Source of the DNA: Bin55 sp965199895
Lineage (GTDB): Bacteria > Pseudomonadota > Gammaproteobacteria > Pseudomonadales > Azotimanducaceae
Length of the DNA: 64,000 nucleotides
Assembly: GCA_965199895.1 (NCBI GenBank)
Contig: CBDATJ010000015.1
Span: 124,001 to 188,000, forward strand
Reading direction: 5' to 3'
Part shown: piece by piece, positions 36,230 to 44,847 of the stretch
How positions within the stretch are numbered: position 1 is the first letter of the stretch
How the letters are laid out: each line of letters starts with the position of its first letter
Program-made: the position numbers and the translations under genes
The notes under the pieces: generated by a model
What the model was told of the DNA's origin: nothing
Database searches by the model: none
The model's input: the letters and a program-made list of their open reading frames with translations, nothing else

Positions 36230-38548
36230 ATGAAGCTACCCCAACTGGCCACTTGGGTCCGTGTTGGGAACGTCATTTTGTTAGGTCTGCTAGCGACGTA
36301 TACGTTTCTAGCCATCGCCACTTACTCTGAACTAGATCCTGCATGGTCCTCTGCCTCTAGTAACGAAACCGTACGCAATCTACTCGGTTCTTTCGGAGCG
36401 TATACCGCTGATTTCCTGAAGTTCGGTTTTGGTGAAATCGCCTACCTCATACCGGTTCTTTTTGTAGCCAAAATTGGTAGCTGTTTGATTGTCGAAGAAC
36501 GTAGAAACTGGTGGTGGAGCACTGTCTCATTAGCTTCATTCTTGTTCATGCTGTGCTCACTGTGTCTACTGTCTGCGTTGTGGAATGGTGGGACGGCTGT
36601 GGAACTCCGTCATATGACTGGCTTGGTTGGGTTCAGCTTAGTGAGTGCTGCCATCTCCATTCTCGATGTCTACGTGGTCGTATTGATCGCGCTGTGCGGA
36701 CTGTTCTTTGGATCGATGGTGTTCCTTCGTGCCAACCCCTTGAGGATCGCGGAATACATCGGCGCAGGGATGAGCCATGGGACGGTTGTTACCTTTAAAG
36801 CAATGCGTTTTCTCTACGAATTTGTGAAAAGTCACATGATTGCTCCCACTACTCCCAAAACTAAGGGAACTCTTCGTATTAAGCCCGCATCCAAGGACAC
36901 GAAATCACGCAAACCCAGAAGAAAACCAAACACAAAGCAGACTAACCGTATAGAGCCCACGGTTGGTTATGTGTATGGAGCAGACTCTGACGTAACTGAG
37001 CCAGCATCAAAGCCTAAAAAACGATCTTCCCAGGCTGCTCCCCCCTCCTTCTCCTCTAGCTCTTCGTCGCAACCAACGAAGGAGCTATTACACGACGAAC
37101 GTGAAGAAATGGTTTCGGATCGTTCGATGATCTCAATCAATCGGATAGCGGAAGAGCTTGCTAATAAACTGCTGGATTTTGCTGTAGAAGCTGAAGTTGT
37201 ATCGGTGATGACCGGACCAGTGGTCACTCGATTTGAGATACAACCGGCTCCAGGTATCAAAGTGTCCAAGATTTCTGGACTAGTTAAAGACTTAGCACGC
37301 GCTCTTGCTGTTGTCAGTGTTCGTGTCGTTGAAGTCATACCAGGTAAATCTGTTATAGGGATTGAAATACCCAATGAAGATCGAGCCACAGTCTATTTGA
37401 AGCAAGTGCTTGATGCACCAGGAATAAGGAAGTCTCATTCTCCACTAACTTTTGCACTCGGTAAGGATGTGGCAGGTCAGCCTATGTTCGCTGATATTCA
37501 AAAAATGCCACATTTGCTCGTCGCTGGAACAACAGGTGCGGGTAAGTCGGTTTGTATCAACGTGATGTTGGTCAGTATGTTGTTGCATGCTCAACCCGAC
37601 GATCTACGACTGATACTAATTGATCCTAAGATGTTGGAACTGTCGGTTTACGACGGGATACCTCATTTGTTGACACCCGTTGTCACAGATATGCAGGAAG
37701 CATCGGCTGCTCTGACGTGGTGTATTGGAGAAATGGAGCGACGCTATCAACTAATGGCTGCATTGAGTGTGCGTAATTTATCAGGATTCAATGCCAAGAT
37801 CGAACAAGCCGAACGCATGGGTGAGCCTATTCTTGACCCACGCGAACCCTATCAAACGCTTGATTCAGAAGCAACTCCTCTTGTTAAGTTACCGTTGATT
37901 GTTGTCGTGGTCGACGAATACGCAGACATGATGATGATTCTCGGCAAGAAAGTGGAGCAGCTTATAGCTCGACTCGCGCAAAAGGCTCGCGCAGCAGGCA
38001 TCCATTTAGTTCTTGCGACTCAACGCCCTTCAGTCGATGTAGTCACAGGACTCATCAAAGCAAACATTCCCGTTCGGATTAGCTTCCAAGTTTCTAGTCA
38101 AATCGACTCACGTACCGTGATCGATCAAGGTGGTGCGGAACAGCTACTTGGTCATGGAGATATGCTCTACTTGCCCCCAGGTACTGGAGTTCCTATTCGG
38201 ATTCATGGTGCATTCATTTCAGATGAAGATGTCAAGCGAATTGCCGATGCGTGGCGTGAAACGGGTGAACCCGAGTACGTGCAAAATGTCACACAATTAG
38301 GAACTGAAACAAATGTAGGTTCGTTCTTCACCCCTGATCAAGGCAACAACGTTGATCATCTGTACGATGAAGCGGTCACATTTGTACTGGATTCCCAGAG
38401 AGCTTCAATCTCATCGGTTCAAAGGAAATTTAGAATTGGATATAACCGTGCTGCTCGAATTATTGAAACCATGCAGGAGCAAGGGATTGTCACCGCACCA
38501 GATGAGTCAGGAGCACGTAAAGTCGTTACCCCAGCAGTTACTGCCTAA
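36230..38548 (+). CDS. ftsK: DNA translocase FtsK
   Basis: Septum-associated DNA pump that clears chromosome termini and activates XerCD at dif. The 772-aa protein has an N-terminal four-helix membrane domain (about residues 15-175), a short basic/Ser-rich linker (about 205-280), the motor domain with Walker A AGTTGAGKS near residue 431 and Walker B VVVVDEYADMMM, and a C-terminal gamma winged-helix domain that reads KOPS (SVQRKFRIGYNRAARI). The linker is much shorter than in E. coli FtsK (1329 aa), but this length is common. The start is ATG 36230. The 3' end overlaps lolA by about 47 bases. Confidence 0.96.
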   Translation: MKLPQLATWVRVGNVILLGLLATYTFLAIATYSELDPAWSSASSNETVRNLLGSFGAYTADFLKFGFGEIAYLIPVLFVAKIGSCLIVEERRNWWWSTVSLASFLFMLCSLCLLSALWNGGTAVELRHMTGLVGFSLVSAAISILDVYVVVLIALCGLFFGSMVFLRANPLRIAEYIGAGMSHGTVVTFKAMRFLYEFVKSHMIAPTTPKTKGTLRIKPASKDTKSRKPRRKPNTKQTNRIEPTVGYVYGADSDVTEPASKPKKRSSQAAPPSFSSSSSSQPTKELLHDEREEMVSDRSMISINRIAEELANKLLDFAVEAEVVSVMTGPVVTRFEIQPAPGIKVSKISGLVKDLARALAVVSVRVVEVIPGKSVIGIEIPNEDRATVYLKQVLDAPGIRKSHSPLTFALGKDVAGQPMFADIQKMPHLLVAGTTGAGKSVCINVMLVSMLLHAQPDDLRLILIDPKMLELSVYDGIPHLLTPVVTDMQEASAALTWCIGEMERRYQLMAALSVRNLSGFNAKIEQAERMGEPILDPREPYQTLDSEATPLVKLPLIVVVVDEYADMMMILGKKVEQLIARLAQKARAAGIHLVLATQRPSVDVVTGLIKANIPVRISFQVSSQIDSRTVIDQGGAEQLLGHGDMLYLPPGTGVPIRIHGAFISDEDVKRIADAWRETGEPEYVQNVTQLGTETNVGSFFTPDQGNNVDHLYDEAVTFVLDSQRASISSVQRKFRIGYNRAARIIETMQEQGIVTAPDESGARKVVTPAVTA

Positions 38549-39200
38549 ACCGTTTGGGTGGGCGGTTGCTTTGTTTTTGCTTGGGAGCATGAGTGCGACT
38601 CTTTATGCACAGGAAGAAGACAGTTCTGAAGCAAGTGAACGGTTGATTGAAAAGCTGGGTGAAATCGATACCTTTCATGCAAAGTTCACACAACAGATCG
38701 TTTCAAACGATGGAACTCCAAAGGAAACCCACACCGGATACTTTGCATTACAAAAGCCAGACAAACTGATTTGGGCGGAACTTCAACCTTATGAAACTTT
38801 TGTACTAATCGAAGGTGAAACCATGAGTGTGTTCGAACCAGATTTGGAACAACTCACAATTTCTGAACTGGATACCACAAATAATCTGTCGCCCGCCAAT
38901 CTGTTGCTCGCTACATCGACGGAACTTCTATCGGGTTTCAGAGTCACTCAAGATACCAATCGATTTCAACTGACCCCTGTGGATTCAGTCGCTGAATTTC
39001 GCGAACTCGTCATTGAATTTAGTGGCGATAGAATCAAATCAGTTTCGATTTTGGAGCATCTCAATTCCAAGACTAAGTTCTCCTTTAACGAGACCAAGTT
39101 CAATCAACCTCTGGAAGAAAACGTGTTTTTTCTCGACATACCACCCGATACGGAAATAATTTCGCAAACATCCAGCGAATCCTCTTCTTCCTCCGAGTAA
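38502..39200 (+). CDS. lolA: Outer-membrane lipoprotein carrier protein LolA
   Basis: Periplasmic chaperone that shuttles lipoproteins from LolCDE to LolB. From ATG 38502 the protein is 232 aa with a signal peptide (hydrophobic core GWAVALFLLGS, cleavage after LYA). The mature part has the FHAKFTQQI and GYFALQKPDKLIW segments typical of LolA. It is longer than E. coli LolA (203 aa) and ends in a Ser/Glu-rich tail. An extended frame reaches back to 38352 within ftsK but lacks homology. The ftsK-lolA order is conserved; the rarA gene that usually follows is absent. Confidence 0.92.
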   Translation: MSQEHVKSLPQQLLPKPFGWAVALFLLGSMSATLYAQEEDSSEASERLIEKLGEIDTFHAKFTQQIVSNDGTPKETHTGYFALQKPDKLIWAELQPYETFVLIEGETMSVFEPDLEQLTISELDTTNNLSPANLLLATSTELLSGFRVTQDTNRFQLTPVDSVAEFRELVIEFSGDRIKSVSILEHLNSKTKFSFNETKFNQPLEENVFFLDIPPDTEIISQTSSESSSSSE

Positions 39201-39310
39201 ACACACTGGGGAGTGAACTTGACCTTGCAGTTACGCTAGTTGCAGGAACCCCGAAAGTGTACACAGCCACAAAATATCGCAGTGAATTGGACTATACAAG
39301 GAATTGATTT

Positions 39311-40588
39311 ATGCTTGACCCAAGTAAATTTCGTCAGGATCCACAAGCAATCGCTGACGCTCTCCGTATTAGAGGACTCGAACTTGATCTCTCAGCCTAT
39401 CGTGCGCTAGAGACTAGCCGACACGATCTCCAGAAAGAAATGGAGCATCTACAACATCATCGCAACGTAGCATCTAAGGCTATTGGTAAAGCAAAGCAAG
39501 CGGGAGCAGATGTAGCACAACTGGTTGCATCTATGGGCTTTCTTGGGACCAAACTGGATGAGGTAAGCCATGAGTTTCAGACTATCCAGAACGACTTGCA
39601 TCACTTTCTGTTAGACGTACCCAATATTCCACATAGCTCAGTTCCTCCAGGAGAAACCGAAGACGACAATGTAGTCATTCGCACCTGGGGAGACAAGCCC
39701 AGTTTCGACTTTGAACCTAAAGATCATGTAGAGGTTGCTGGTCGACTCCTGGATTTTGAAGCATCCATACGAATGTCGGGAAGTCGATTTTCGGTATTGC
39801 GAGGTCCACTGGCGAAATTACATCGTAGCTTGATTCGATTTATGCTTGATATTCACACCGAAGAGCATGGGTACGAAGAGTTGTACGTCCCCTATCTCGT
39901 GAACCGAGATACTATGATGATTACCGGTCAACTGCCCAAATTCGAAGATGATATGTTTCATGTTAGCGGTGAAATTGATAGGTTCTTGATACCTACAGCA
40001 GAAGTTCCTGTGACCAACATGGTTCGAGATCAAATTCTTGGTGGGGGAGAGCTGCCGTTAAAGTTCGTGAGCCACACGCCGTGTTTTCGACGTGAGTCGG
40101 GAAGTTACGGTAAAGACACAAGAGGGTTAATCAGACTTCACCAGTTCGAGAAAGTGGAACTAGTGCAAATTACACACCCCGATGAATCATGGGATGCTTT
40201 AGAGGAACTCACTGGACACGCCGAAGTAATTCTGAAGCGACTTGAACTCCCATATCGGGCAGTCAATTTGTGTGGCGGTGATTTGGGATTCTCAGCTGCA
40301 AAAACCATTGACCTAGAGGTGTGGTTACCCGGCATGGACCGATATCGAGAGATTTCGTCTTGCAGTAACTTTTTGGATTTTCAAGCACGTCGAGCACAAG
40401 CTCGATTCAGATCGCATCCTACCGCAAAACCCGAGCTGGTACACACACTTAATGGTTCAGGTTTAGCAGTTGGTCGAACTCTATTAGCTATACTTGAAAA
40501 CTATCAAGACGGAGAAGGACGTGTGGTTGTTCCTTCGGCATTAGTGGAGTACATGGACGGTATGAGATCTATTGACATAGATACGTGA
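39311..40588 (+). CDS. serS: Serine-tRNA ligase
   Basis: Class II synthetase that charges tRNA-Ser. The 425-aa protein starts MLDPSKFRQDP, followed by a long coiled-coil arm (about residues 28-100) that recognises the tRNA variable loop. Motif 2 is FRRESGSYGKDTRGLIRLHQFEK and motif 3 is NGSGLAVGRTLLAILENYQ. ATG 39311 has AAGGA eight bases upstream. A tRNA-Ser gene lies about 1.4 kb downstream on the other strand. Confidence 0.97.
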   Translation: MLDPSKFRQDPQAIADALRIRGLELDLSAYRALETSRHDLQKEMEHLQHHRNVASKAIGKAKQAGADVAQLVASMGFLGTKLDEVSHEFQTIQNDLHHFLLDVPNIPHSSVPPGETEDDNVVIRTWGDKPSFDFEPKDHVEVAGRLLDFEASIRMSGSRFSVLRGPLAKLHRSLIRFMLDIHTEEHGYEELYVPYLVNRDTMMITGQLPKFEDDMFHVSGEIDRFLIPTAEVPVTNMVRDQILGGGELPLKFVSHTPCFRRESGSYGKDTRGLIRLHQFEKVELVQITHPDESWDALEELTGHAEVILKRLELPYRAVNLCGGDLGFSAAKTIDLEVWLPGMDRYREISSCSNFLDFQARRAQARFRSHPTAKPELVHTLNGSGLAVGRTLLAILENYQDGEGRVVVPSALVEYMDGMRSIDIDT

Positions 40589-40656
40589 GCTGTTTGGCTT
40601 ACTATTCCATATCTCAAAGTTCCACAAGAAATTCAGAAAGCAACAGGATTGACTGA

Positions 40657-40679
40657 AGTTTTCCTTCATTTGGAAAACT
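40657..40679. repeat. Stem-loop between serS and tusE
   Basis: AGTTTTCC and GGAAAACT form a perfect 8-base stem with a 7-base loop. It lies between the convergent ends of serS and the tus operon. There is no T-run after it on the plus strand, so it is not a typical intrinsic terminator, but it may help end transcription. Confidence 0.35.
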
Positions 40680-40794
40680 GGACGTTTCAAAATCTAGGAA
40701 GTAAGTCTCCCATCTATCGGCGAAGTCAGAGACTTCATCGAATCAATGGTCGATTGACTATGAGTATGTGAATGATGCTCTGATCCAGAGGTTT

Positions 40795-41097
40795 CTAGAT
40801 ACAGTCTGAAGGTTTGGGTAATCCACTTAACATTGCTACCATCCGAGTGACATCACTGGAAAATAACCGAATCAAAGTAAGAGAATTAGCTATTTTCTCG
40901 TTCTTTTCCTTTACGACGTTAACTAATGGTCGCATCGAAGGGCTCACACTAGTCTTAAAGTAAAAACCTCGCACTGCTTCAATCACCAACCAATGGTCTA
41001 CGGTTAATTCAATACCGTGTTCTTGAGCTATTTGGATGGCGTAATCTCGACTCCAATCGTTTGCATCGACCAAAAAGCCTTCGTTGCTCACTTCCAT
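40795..41097 (-). CDS. tusE: Sulfur relay protein TusE (DsrC-like)
   Basis: Accepts persulfide from TusBCD and presents it to MnmA for tRNA 2-thiolation. From ATG 41097 the protein is 100 aa and ends in the conserved GLPKPSDCI, with Cys99 the sulfur-carrying penultimate residue. The NDWSRDYA and DHWLVIEAVRGFYF segments fit the DsrC/TusE family. The start ATG shares one base with the tusB stop (TGATG). The set tusD-C-B-E without dsrA/B genes nearby indicates the tRNA-modification role rather than sulfur oxidation. Confidence 0.93.
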   Translation of the reverse strand: MEVSNEGFLVDANDWSRDYAIQIAQEHGIELTVDHWLVIEAVRGFYFKTSVSPSMRPLVNVVKEKNEKIANSLTLIRLFSSDVTRMVAMLSGLPKPSDCI

Positions 41098-41348
41098 CAC
41101 TTCCAAGTGACCGACTTGTCAGTCTCAACAACTAAGTCAACAAATTCATCGTATGAGATCACCTGAACCGAAGTAGAAACTTTAATTCTTCTAGCTATTA
41201 CGTCTTCCTCTAGTGCAAAAACTCCTTGAGATTTGATCGTTCTTATGTCCCTAACTCCATCACCAATAAACAGGACTCTGTCCTCTGAATCCACGAAGTT
41301 CAAACAGGTCTCAAGCCCATCAGTGCTAGACACAATGTGGAGTATCAA
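41097..41348 (-). CDS. tusB: Sulfur relay subunit TusB (DsrH-like)
   Basis: Smallest subunit of the TusBCD heterohexamer. The 83-aa protein starts MILHIVS and has ALEEDVIARRI and SYDEFVDLVV, matching the family up to its usual tryptophan near the end. The start is TTG 41348, overlapping the tusC stop as TTGA. The usual catalytic role of the hexamer resides in TusD; TusB is structural. Confidence 0.9.
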   Translation of the reverse strand: MILHIVSSTDGLETCLNFVDSEDRVLFIGDGVRDIRTIKSQGVFALEEDVIARRIKVSTSVQVISYDEFVDLVVETDKSVTWK

Positions 41349-41680
41349 TCTTTGACTACGAAGTGGGTGTTTGCAAGTAATTCGAGAGCATGTTCATCTT
41401 TGATAATCTCAACAAAATTAGGAATCTTGCTCGAATCTAAATTGTTCTTGTGGATTGCACTTCTAGTGACGTAGACATCGTTGATGTCGTAGGTACTGAG
41501 CGCACGCCATTTTTTTGCTGGTGATAGGTCAGCCAATGCTGCGGTAAGTTGTCGCACTCCATTACCAATGAATAACACGGTTGTGGGTTGTTCCATGACT
41601 CCACTTATCAACACCATATCAATGGTTTCACTTGTCAAGGCATCGGGTAGTGTGGAGATAAGGAACAAGACAGATTTCAT
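41345..41680 (-). CDS. tusC: Sulfur relay subunit TusC (DsrF-like)
   Basis: DsrE/F-fold subunit of TusBCD, 111 aa. It starts with MKSVLFLIST, and contains a VLFIGNGVRQL strand and a KKWRALSTYDINDVYV segment typical of TusC. Its ATG at 41680 overlaps the tusD stop (ATGA), and its stop overlaps the TTG of tusB, so the operon is tightly coupled. Confidence 0.9.
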   Translation of the reverse strand: MKSVLFLISTLPDALTSETIDMVLISGVMEQPTTVLFIGNGVRQLTAALADLSPAKKWRALSTYDINDVYVTRSAIHKNNLDSSKIPNFVEIIKDEHALELLANTHFVVKD

Positions 41681-42024
41681 GTGTTGAAAGTCACCACACG
41701 ATCACAGTGGTACATCGTATCAACAAACTGACCCAAGCCTACGAACTCAAACACGTTTTGATCAATCGATAGACTCTCGACCCTTCGTCGTTCTGATGCA
41801 CCGACACACAAATTGAGTGGTACGTTGTGTTCCTTCGCAAACTTTATCCAAAGATTTTGAAAAGACGAATCACTCGCACCATCAGCGATCAAAACAGCTT
41901 CTTTGTAGAAAAACACACGATATATAGTGTGTCCGCGTCGTACAGCAGCTTCAGCAAATCGAAGTGCATGGTAGCAAGCCTGCCCATCCAACGGTGATCC
42001 CTGAACGAGTAAACCGATATTCAT
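41677..42024 (-). CDS. tusD: Sulfurtransferase TusD (DsrE-like)
   Basis: Catalytic subunit of the TusBCD complex, which takes sulfur from TusA. The 115-aa protein has QACYHALRFAEAAVRRGH and VFFYKEAV, and the active-site Cys73 in LNLCVGASERRRV. It begins with ATG 42024, only 10 bases after the 3' end of the tRNA-Ser gene, so the tRNA and tus genes are probably on one transcript. Confidence 0.94.
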   Translation of the reverse strand: MNIGLLVQGSPLDGQACYHALRFAEAAVRRGHTIYRVFFYKEAVLIADGASDSSFQNLWIKFAKEHNVPLNLCVGASERRRVESLSIDQNVFEFVGLGQFVDTMYHCDRVVTFNT

Positions 42025-42034
42025 TGCATATGGT

Positions 42035-42124
42035 TGGCGGAGGGGCGGGGATTCGAACCCCGGGAGACCGCAAGGCCTCGCTGGTTTTCAAGACCAGTGC
42101 TTTCGTCCACTCAGCCACCCCTCC
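42035..42124 (-). tRNA. tRNA-Ser(TGA)
   Basis: A 90-nt class II tRNA on the minus strand. The acceptor stem GGAGGGG pairs with CCCCTCC, the anticodon stem CTGGT/ACCAG encloses loop CTTGAAA with anticodon TGA (42090-42088), a long variable arm follows, and CCA is encoded (42037-42035). It reads UCA and related codons. It directly precedes tusD. Confidence 0.97.
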
Positions 42125-42165
42125 AAGTAAACAGAGGTCGAAAAAACGACCGACAATTCCGAAGA

Positions 42166-42171
42166 ATTATA
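42166..42171 (-). promoter_or_regulatory. Candidate -10 element for tRNA-Ser-tusDCBE
   Basis: A perfect TATAAT on the minus strand lies about 42 bases before the tRNA-Ser 5' end; the hexamer TTTAAA is 17 bases upstream as a weak -35 box. The leader between has a small stem GGTCG-T6-CGACC (42134-42149). Confidence 0.4.
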
Positions 42172-42189
42172 GGAGCACCATTGACAGTT

Positions 42190-43473
42190 TTAAAGCCGAG
42201 AAGTGACCATAGATTTGGGCAATATATGTTTGACATCGTAGACGATGCAGTCTTTCTTGCCAGGTTTCACCAATGAGGTCGGTTTCACGTGCACGAATGG
42301 AGCATGACCGACAGCAAGGATAATCACATCGTAAGTATTGTTATTTGGTGAATCGTAAAGTTTAATATCTTTCGGTAAATCACTAGGATTTTTTTCTGCG
42401 ATGGGGTCAAAAACATCCACTTTTATCCCACGTGCTCTAAGACATCGAACTAATTCGACAGCTTTACTATTGCGAACATCTGGAACGTCCTGCTTGTAGG
42501 TAATACCTAGCATCAGAGCGTGACAATTTTCCGGCTTTTTGCCTTTCTCATCAATCAGACTACAAATCTTGTTGGTAATCCAATCCGGCATCGAATTGTT
42601 AACCCGACGACCGGCTAGAGTCACTTCTGGGTTGAATCCCACTTGTCGAGCCTTGTGTGTCAAATAGTAGGGGTCAACTCCAATACAGTGACCACCCACC
42701 AAACCTGGTTGAAACGGTAGGAAATTCCACTTAGTGTCTGCGGCATCTATAACGTCGCCTGTATCTAGACCCAACCGATCAAACAGTTGTGCAAATTCAT
42801 TGAACAACGCAATATTGATGTCGCGTTGAATGTTCTCAATCACCTTTGCAGCTTCAGCTACCTGAATAGATGGTGCACGATGGGTCCCAGCAGCAACAAT
42901 CGATTGGTAGAACGAATCCACCCACTCAGCAGCTTCAGGACAGGAGCCAGAAGTCACCTTGACTACATCTTGGAATTTTCGACGGGTCATTCCTGGATTG
43001 ATTCGCTCCGGGCTATAACCGACCCAAAAGTCTGTATTCACTTTCATTCCAGACTCTTTCTCCACCCTAGGAATACACACTTCTTCGGTCGCTCCAGGAT
43101 AGACCGTAGACTCGAAAATCACCGCACTGTATTGCTTGATGACCGATCCAACGAGTCGACTAGCTTCTTCTAGCAAGGTCATATCGGGAACGTTGTTTTC
43201 GTCTATCGGAGTAGGCACAGTGACGATATAAACATTAGCTTGTTTCAGTACTTCTTGATCGTCAGTGAACAACAGATTTTCGTTGTCCTCAATATGTTCC
43301 TTGTCAACTTCCTGGGTTTTGTCTTCACCCTTTTGAAGTGATTGAATACGTTCTTGGGATACATCAAAGCCGATGGTGCGGTACTTTGCGCTGCTTGCAA
43401 CAGCTACAGGTAATCCCACATAACCGAGTCCGATGACGGCAACTATGGTTTCTTTTGACTGAGTATCGTCCAC
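42190..43473 (-). CDS. Nucleotide sugar dehydrogenase (WbpA/TviB type)
   Basis: UDP-sugar 6-dehydrogenase that oxidises a UDP-hexose or UDP-HexNAc to the uronic acid, for surface polysaccharide synthesis. The 427-aa protein has the NAD motif VAVIGLGYVGLPVA, the TVPTPID strand, the ESTVYPGATEE segment, and the catalytic cysteine in GLVGGHCIGVDPYYL. The TPID and GGHCIGVDPYYL features fit the UDP-N-acetyl-glucosamine/galactosamine branch better than plain UDP-glucose dehydrogenase, but the exact substrate is inferred. The start is GTG 43473. The MFS gene is upstream with a 24-base gap, so they may be co-transcribed. Confidence 0.88.
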   Translation of the reverse strand: MDDTQSKETIVAVIGLGYVGLPVAVASSAKYRTIGFDVSQERIQSLQKGEDKTQEVDKEHIEDNENLLFTDDQEVLKQANVYIVTVPTPIDENNVPDMTLLEEASRLVGSVIKQYSAVIFESTVYPGATEEVCIPRVEKESGMKVNTDFWVGYSPERINPGMTRRKFQDVVKVTSGSCPEAAEWVDSFYQSIVAAGTHRAPSIQVAEAAKVIENIQRDINIALFNEFAQLFDRLGLDTGDVIDAADTKWNFLPFQPGLVGGHCIGVDPYYLTHKARQVGFNPEVTLAGRRVNNSMPDWITNKICSLIDEKGKKPENCHALMLGITYKQDVPDVRNSKAVELVRCLRARGIKVDVFDPIAEKNPSDLPKDIKLYDSPNNNTYDVIILAVGHAPFVHVKPTSLVKPGKKDCIVYDVKHILPKSMVTSRL

Positions 43474-43497
43474 AGAACCTTCTTGGTCAGGTGTGTG

Positions 43498-44847
43498 TTA
43501 GCCCGGCGTGGATGTTGCTACCGGTTTTCCCCATTCTTTCTCTTCAGGTGCAGGAGCAGCAGTTTCTTCAACTGCATCAAAATCTGTGTGTCCTCGTCGT
43601 ATTTTGCCCACTTCAGGGATCCACACACGGATTAGGTAAGCACTGATCGCTAAAAGACCGGCACTGACAACTAACGCAACCGGTAGATTTACTGTTTCTG
43701 CAAGCCAACCAATTGGGATGACTCCTAGGGGCATCAATCCGTGAGAACCCCACATGATGGCCATCACTCTGCTTCTCATCGCTGGTTGGATCACTAGCTG
43801 TACCACACTCATGTTGAGCGACGACATAGCTGCGCTCCAAATTCCAACAAATACCAGCATGATCATGGACAACCAGAAGGCACTGGTAAATGCGTAGAGA
43901 ACGATAGCTATGGTCCACAGATAAGCAAGAATAAACATGACTCGACCTTTGTGACCGATGTCACCCATTCGTGCGAGCAATAGTGAACCCATGAGAGCTC
44001 CAAACCCGAGAGAAGCTGACAGCCAGCCCAAAGTTGTGGGGTCTCCGTTGAGTATATCGACATTGAATGCAGGTAGCAAGAACTGCGCACTAAAGCCGAA
44101 TGTACCAGGAATCAGATTTAAGAGCAGTAATCCTAGGATCACGCGCTTTCTGCGGATATAGAACCATGCGTCCCCAAATTCACGACGCACTGACTTGTAG
44201 ATTTTTCTTTTTGGTTCACCCTTATAGTGCATCAGTGATGTCGTTAGCACCGAGAGAATATACAGTAGAGAAATCACGAAGAAGACGTACCCTACTTCTT
44301 GGGTAGCATCCGTGCTACCACCCGTGAACAGGACAATCAAGAATCCAGCAATCGTGGGTCCAGCAACTCGTGCTAAGCTAAACGTCCCCGTTGACAACGC
44401 TGTAGCGTTGGTCAGAGTTCTTGGTTTGACTAAATCGGGCATCACTGCAGTGCGAGCAGGCATACTCAGAGACATCACCGAACCATTAAAGAGTCCGAAG
44501 TAGATGAAGTGCCAGAAGTTTACCTCGCCAAAGCACACAATCAGCCCAAAAATGAACACAGAAACAGCACTGCAGCACTGCGCAGCTAGCATGATGTTCT
44601 TTTTCCGGAGACGGTCTGCGATTGCACCCCCAATCAGTGCAAAGAACGCGGATGGAAGTAGGAAAGATAGCATCACCCAGGTGAGTGCAAGTTCTGACTC
44701 CGTGAGGTCATAAATCAGCCATCCGCGCGCGAGGATTTGCATGTGCATAGCGAAGAACATAGCCATGCTAGAGAGCCACAATAAGCGGTAGTCTCTATTT
44801 TCAAGCGCTTCGAACGTGCGCGATAATGTAGATTGTGATTTATTCAT
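43498..44847 (-). CDS. MFS transporter, EntS-like (MFS_3)
   Basis: Major facilitator protein of 449 aa with about 11-12 membrane segments. The N-terminus is typical of the MFS_3 branch (FEALENRDYRLLWLSS), with the loop GGAIADRLRKKN between helices 2 and 3 and a related LLARMGDIGHKGR motif in the second half. This branch includes enterobactin and other efflux carriers. The last 40 residues are a cytoplasmic acidic tail. The substrate is unknown; proximity to a sugar-nucleotide gene does not prove a link. It starts at ATG 44847. Confidence 0.85.
   Translation of the reverse strand: MNKSQSTLSRTFEALENRDYRLLWLSSMAMFFAMHMQILARGWLIYDLTESELALTWVMLSFLLPSAFFALIGGAIADRLRKKNIMLAAQCCSAVSVFIFGLIVCFGEVNFWHFIYFGLFNGSVMSLSMPARTAVMPDLVKPRTLTNATALSTGTFSLARVAGPTIAGFLIVLFTGGSTDATQEVGYVFFVISLLYILSVLTTSLMHYKGEPKRKIYKSVRREFGDAWFYIRRKRVILGLLLLNLIPGTFGFSAQFLLPAFNVDILNGDPTTLGWLSASLGFGALMGSLLLARMGDIGHKGRVMFILAYLWTIAIVLYAFTSAFWLSMIMLVFVGIWSAAMSSLNMSVVQLVIQPAMRSRVMAIMWGSHGLMPLGVIPIGWLAETVNLPVALVVSAGLLAISAYLIRVWIPEVGKIRRGHTDFDAVEETAAPAPEEKEWGKPVATSTPG

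Noticed and set aside
40657..40679. Stem-loop after serS as an intrinsic terminator
   Set aside because: The stem is AT-rich and not followed by a T-run on the plus strand, so only a repeat is reported.
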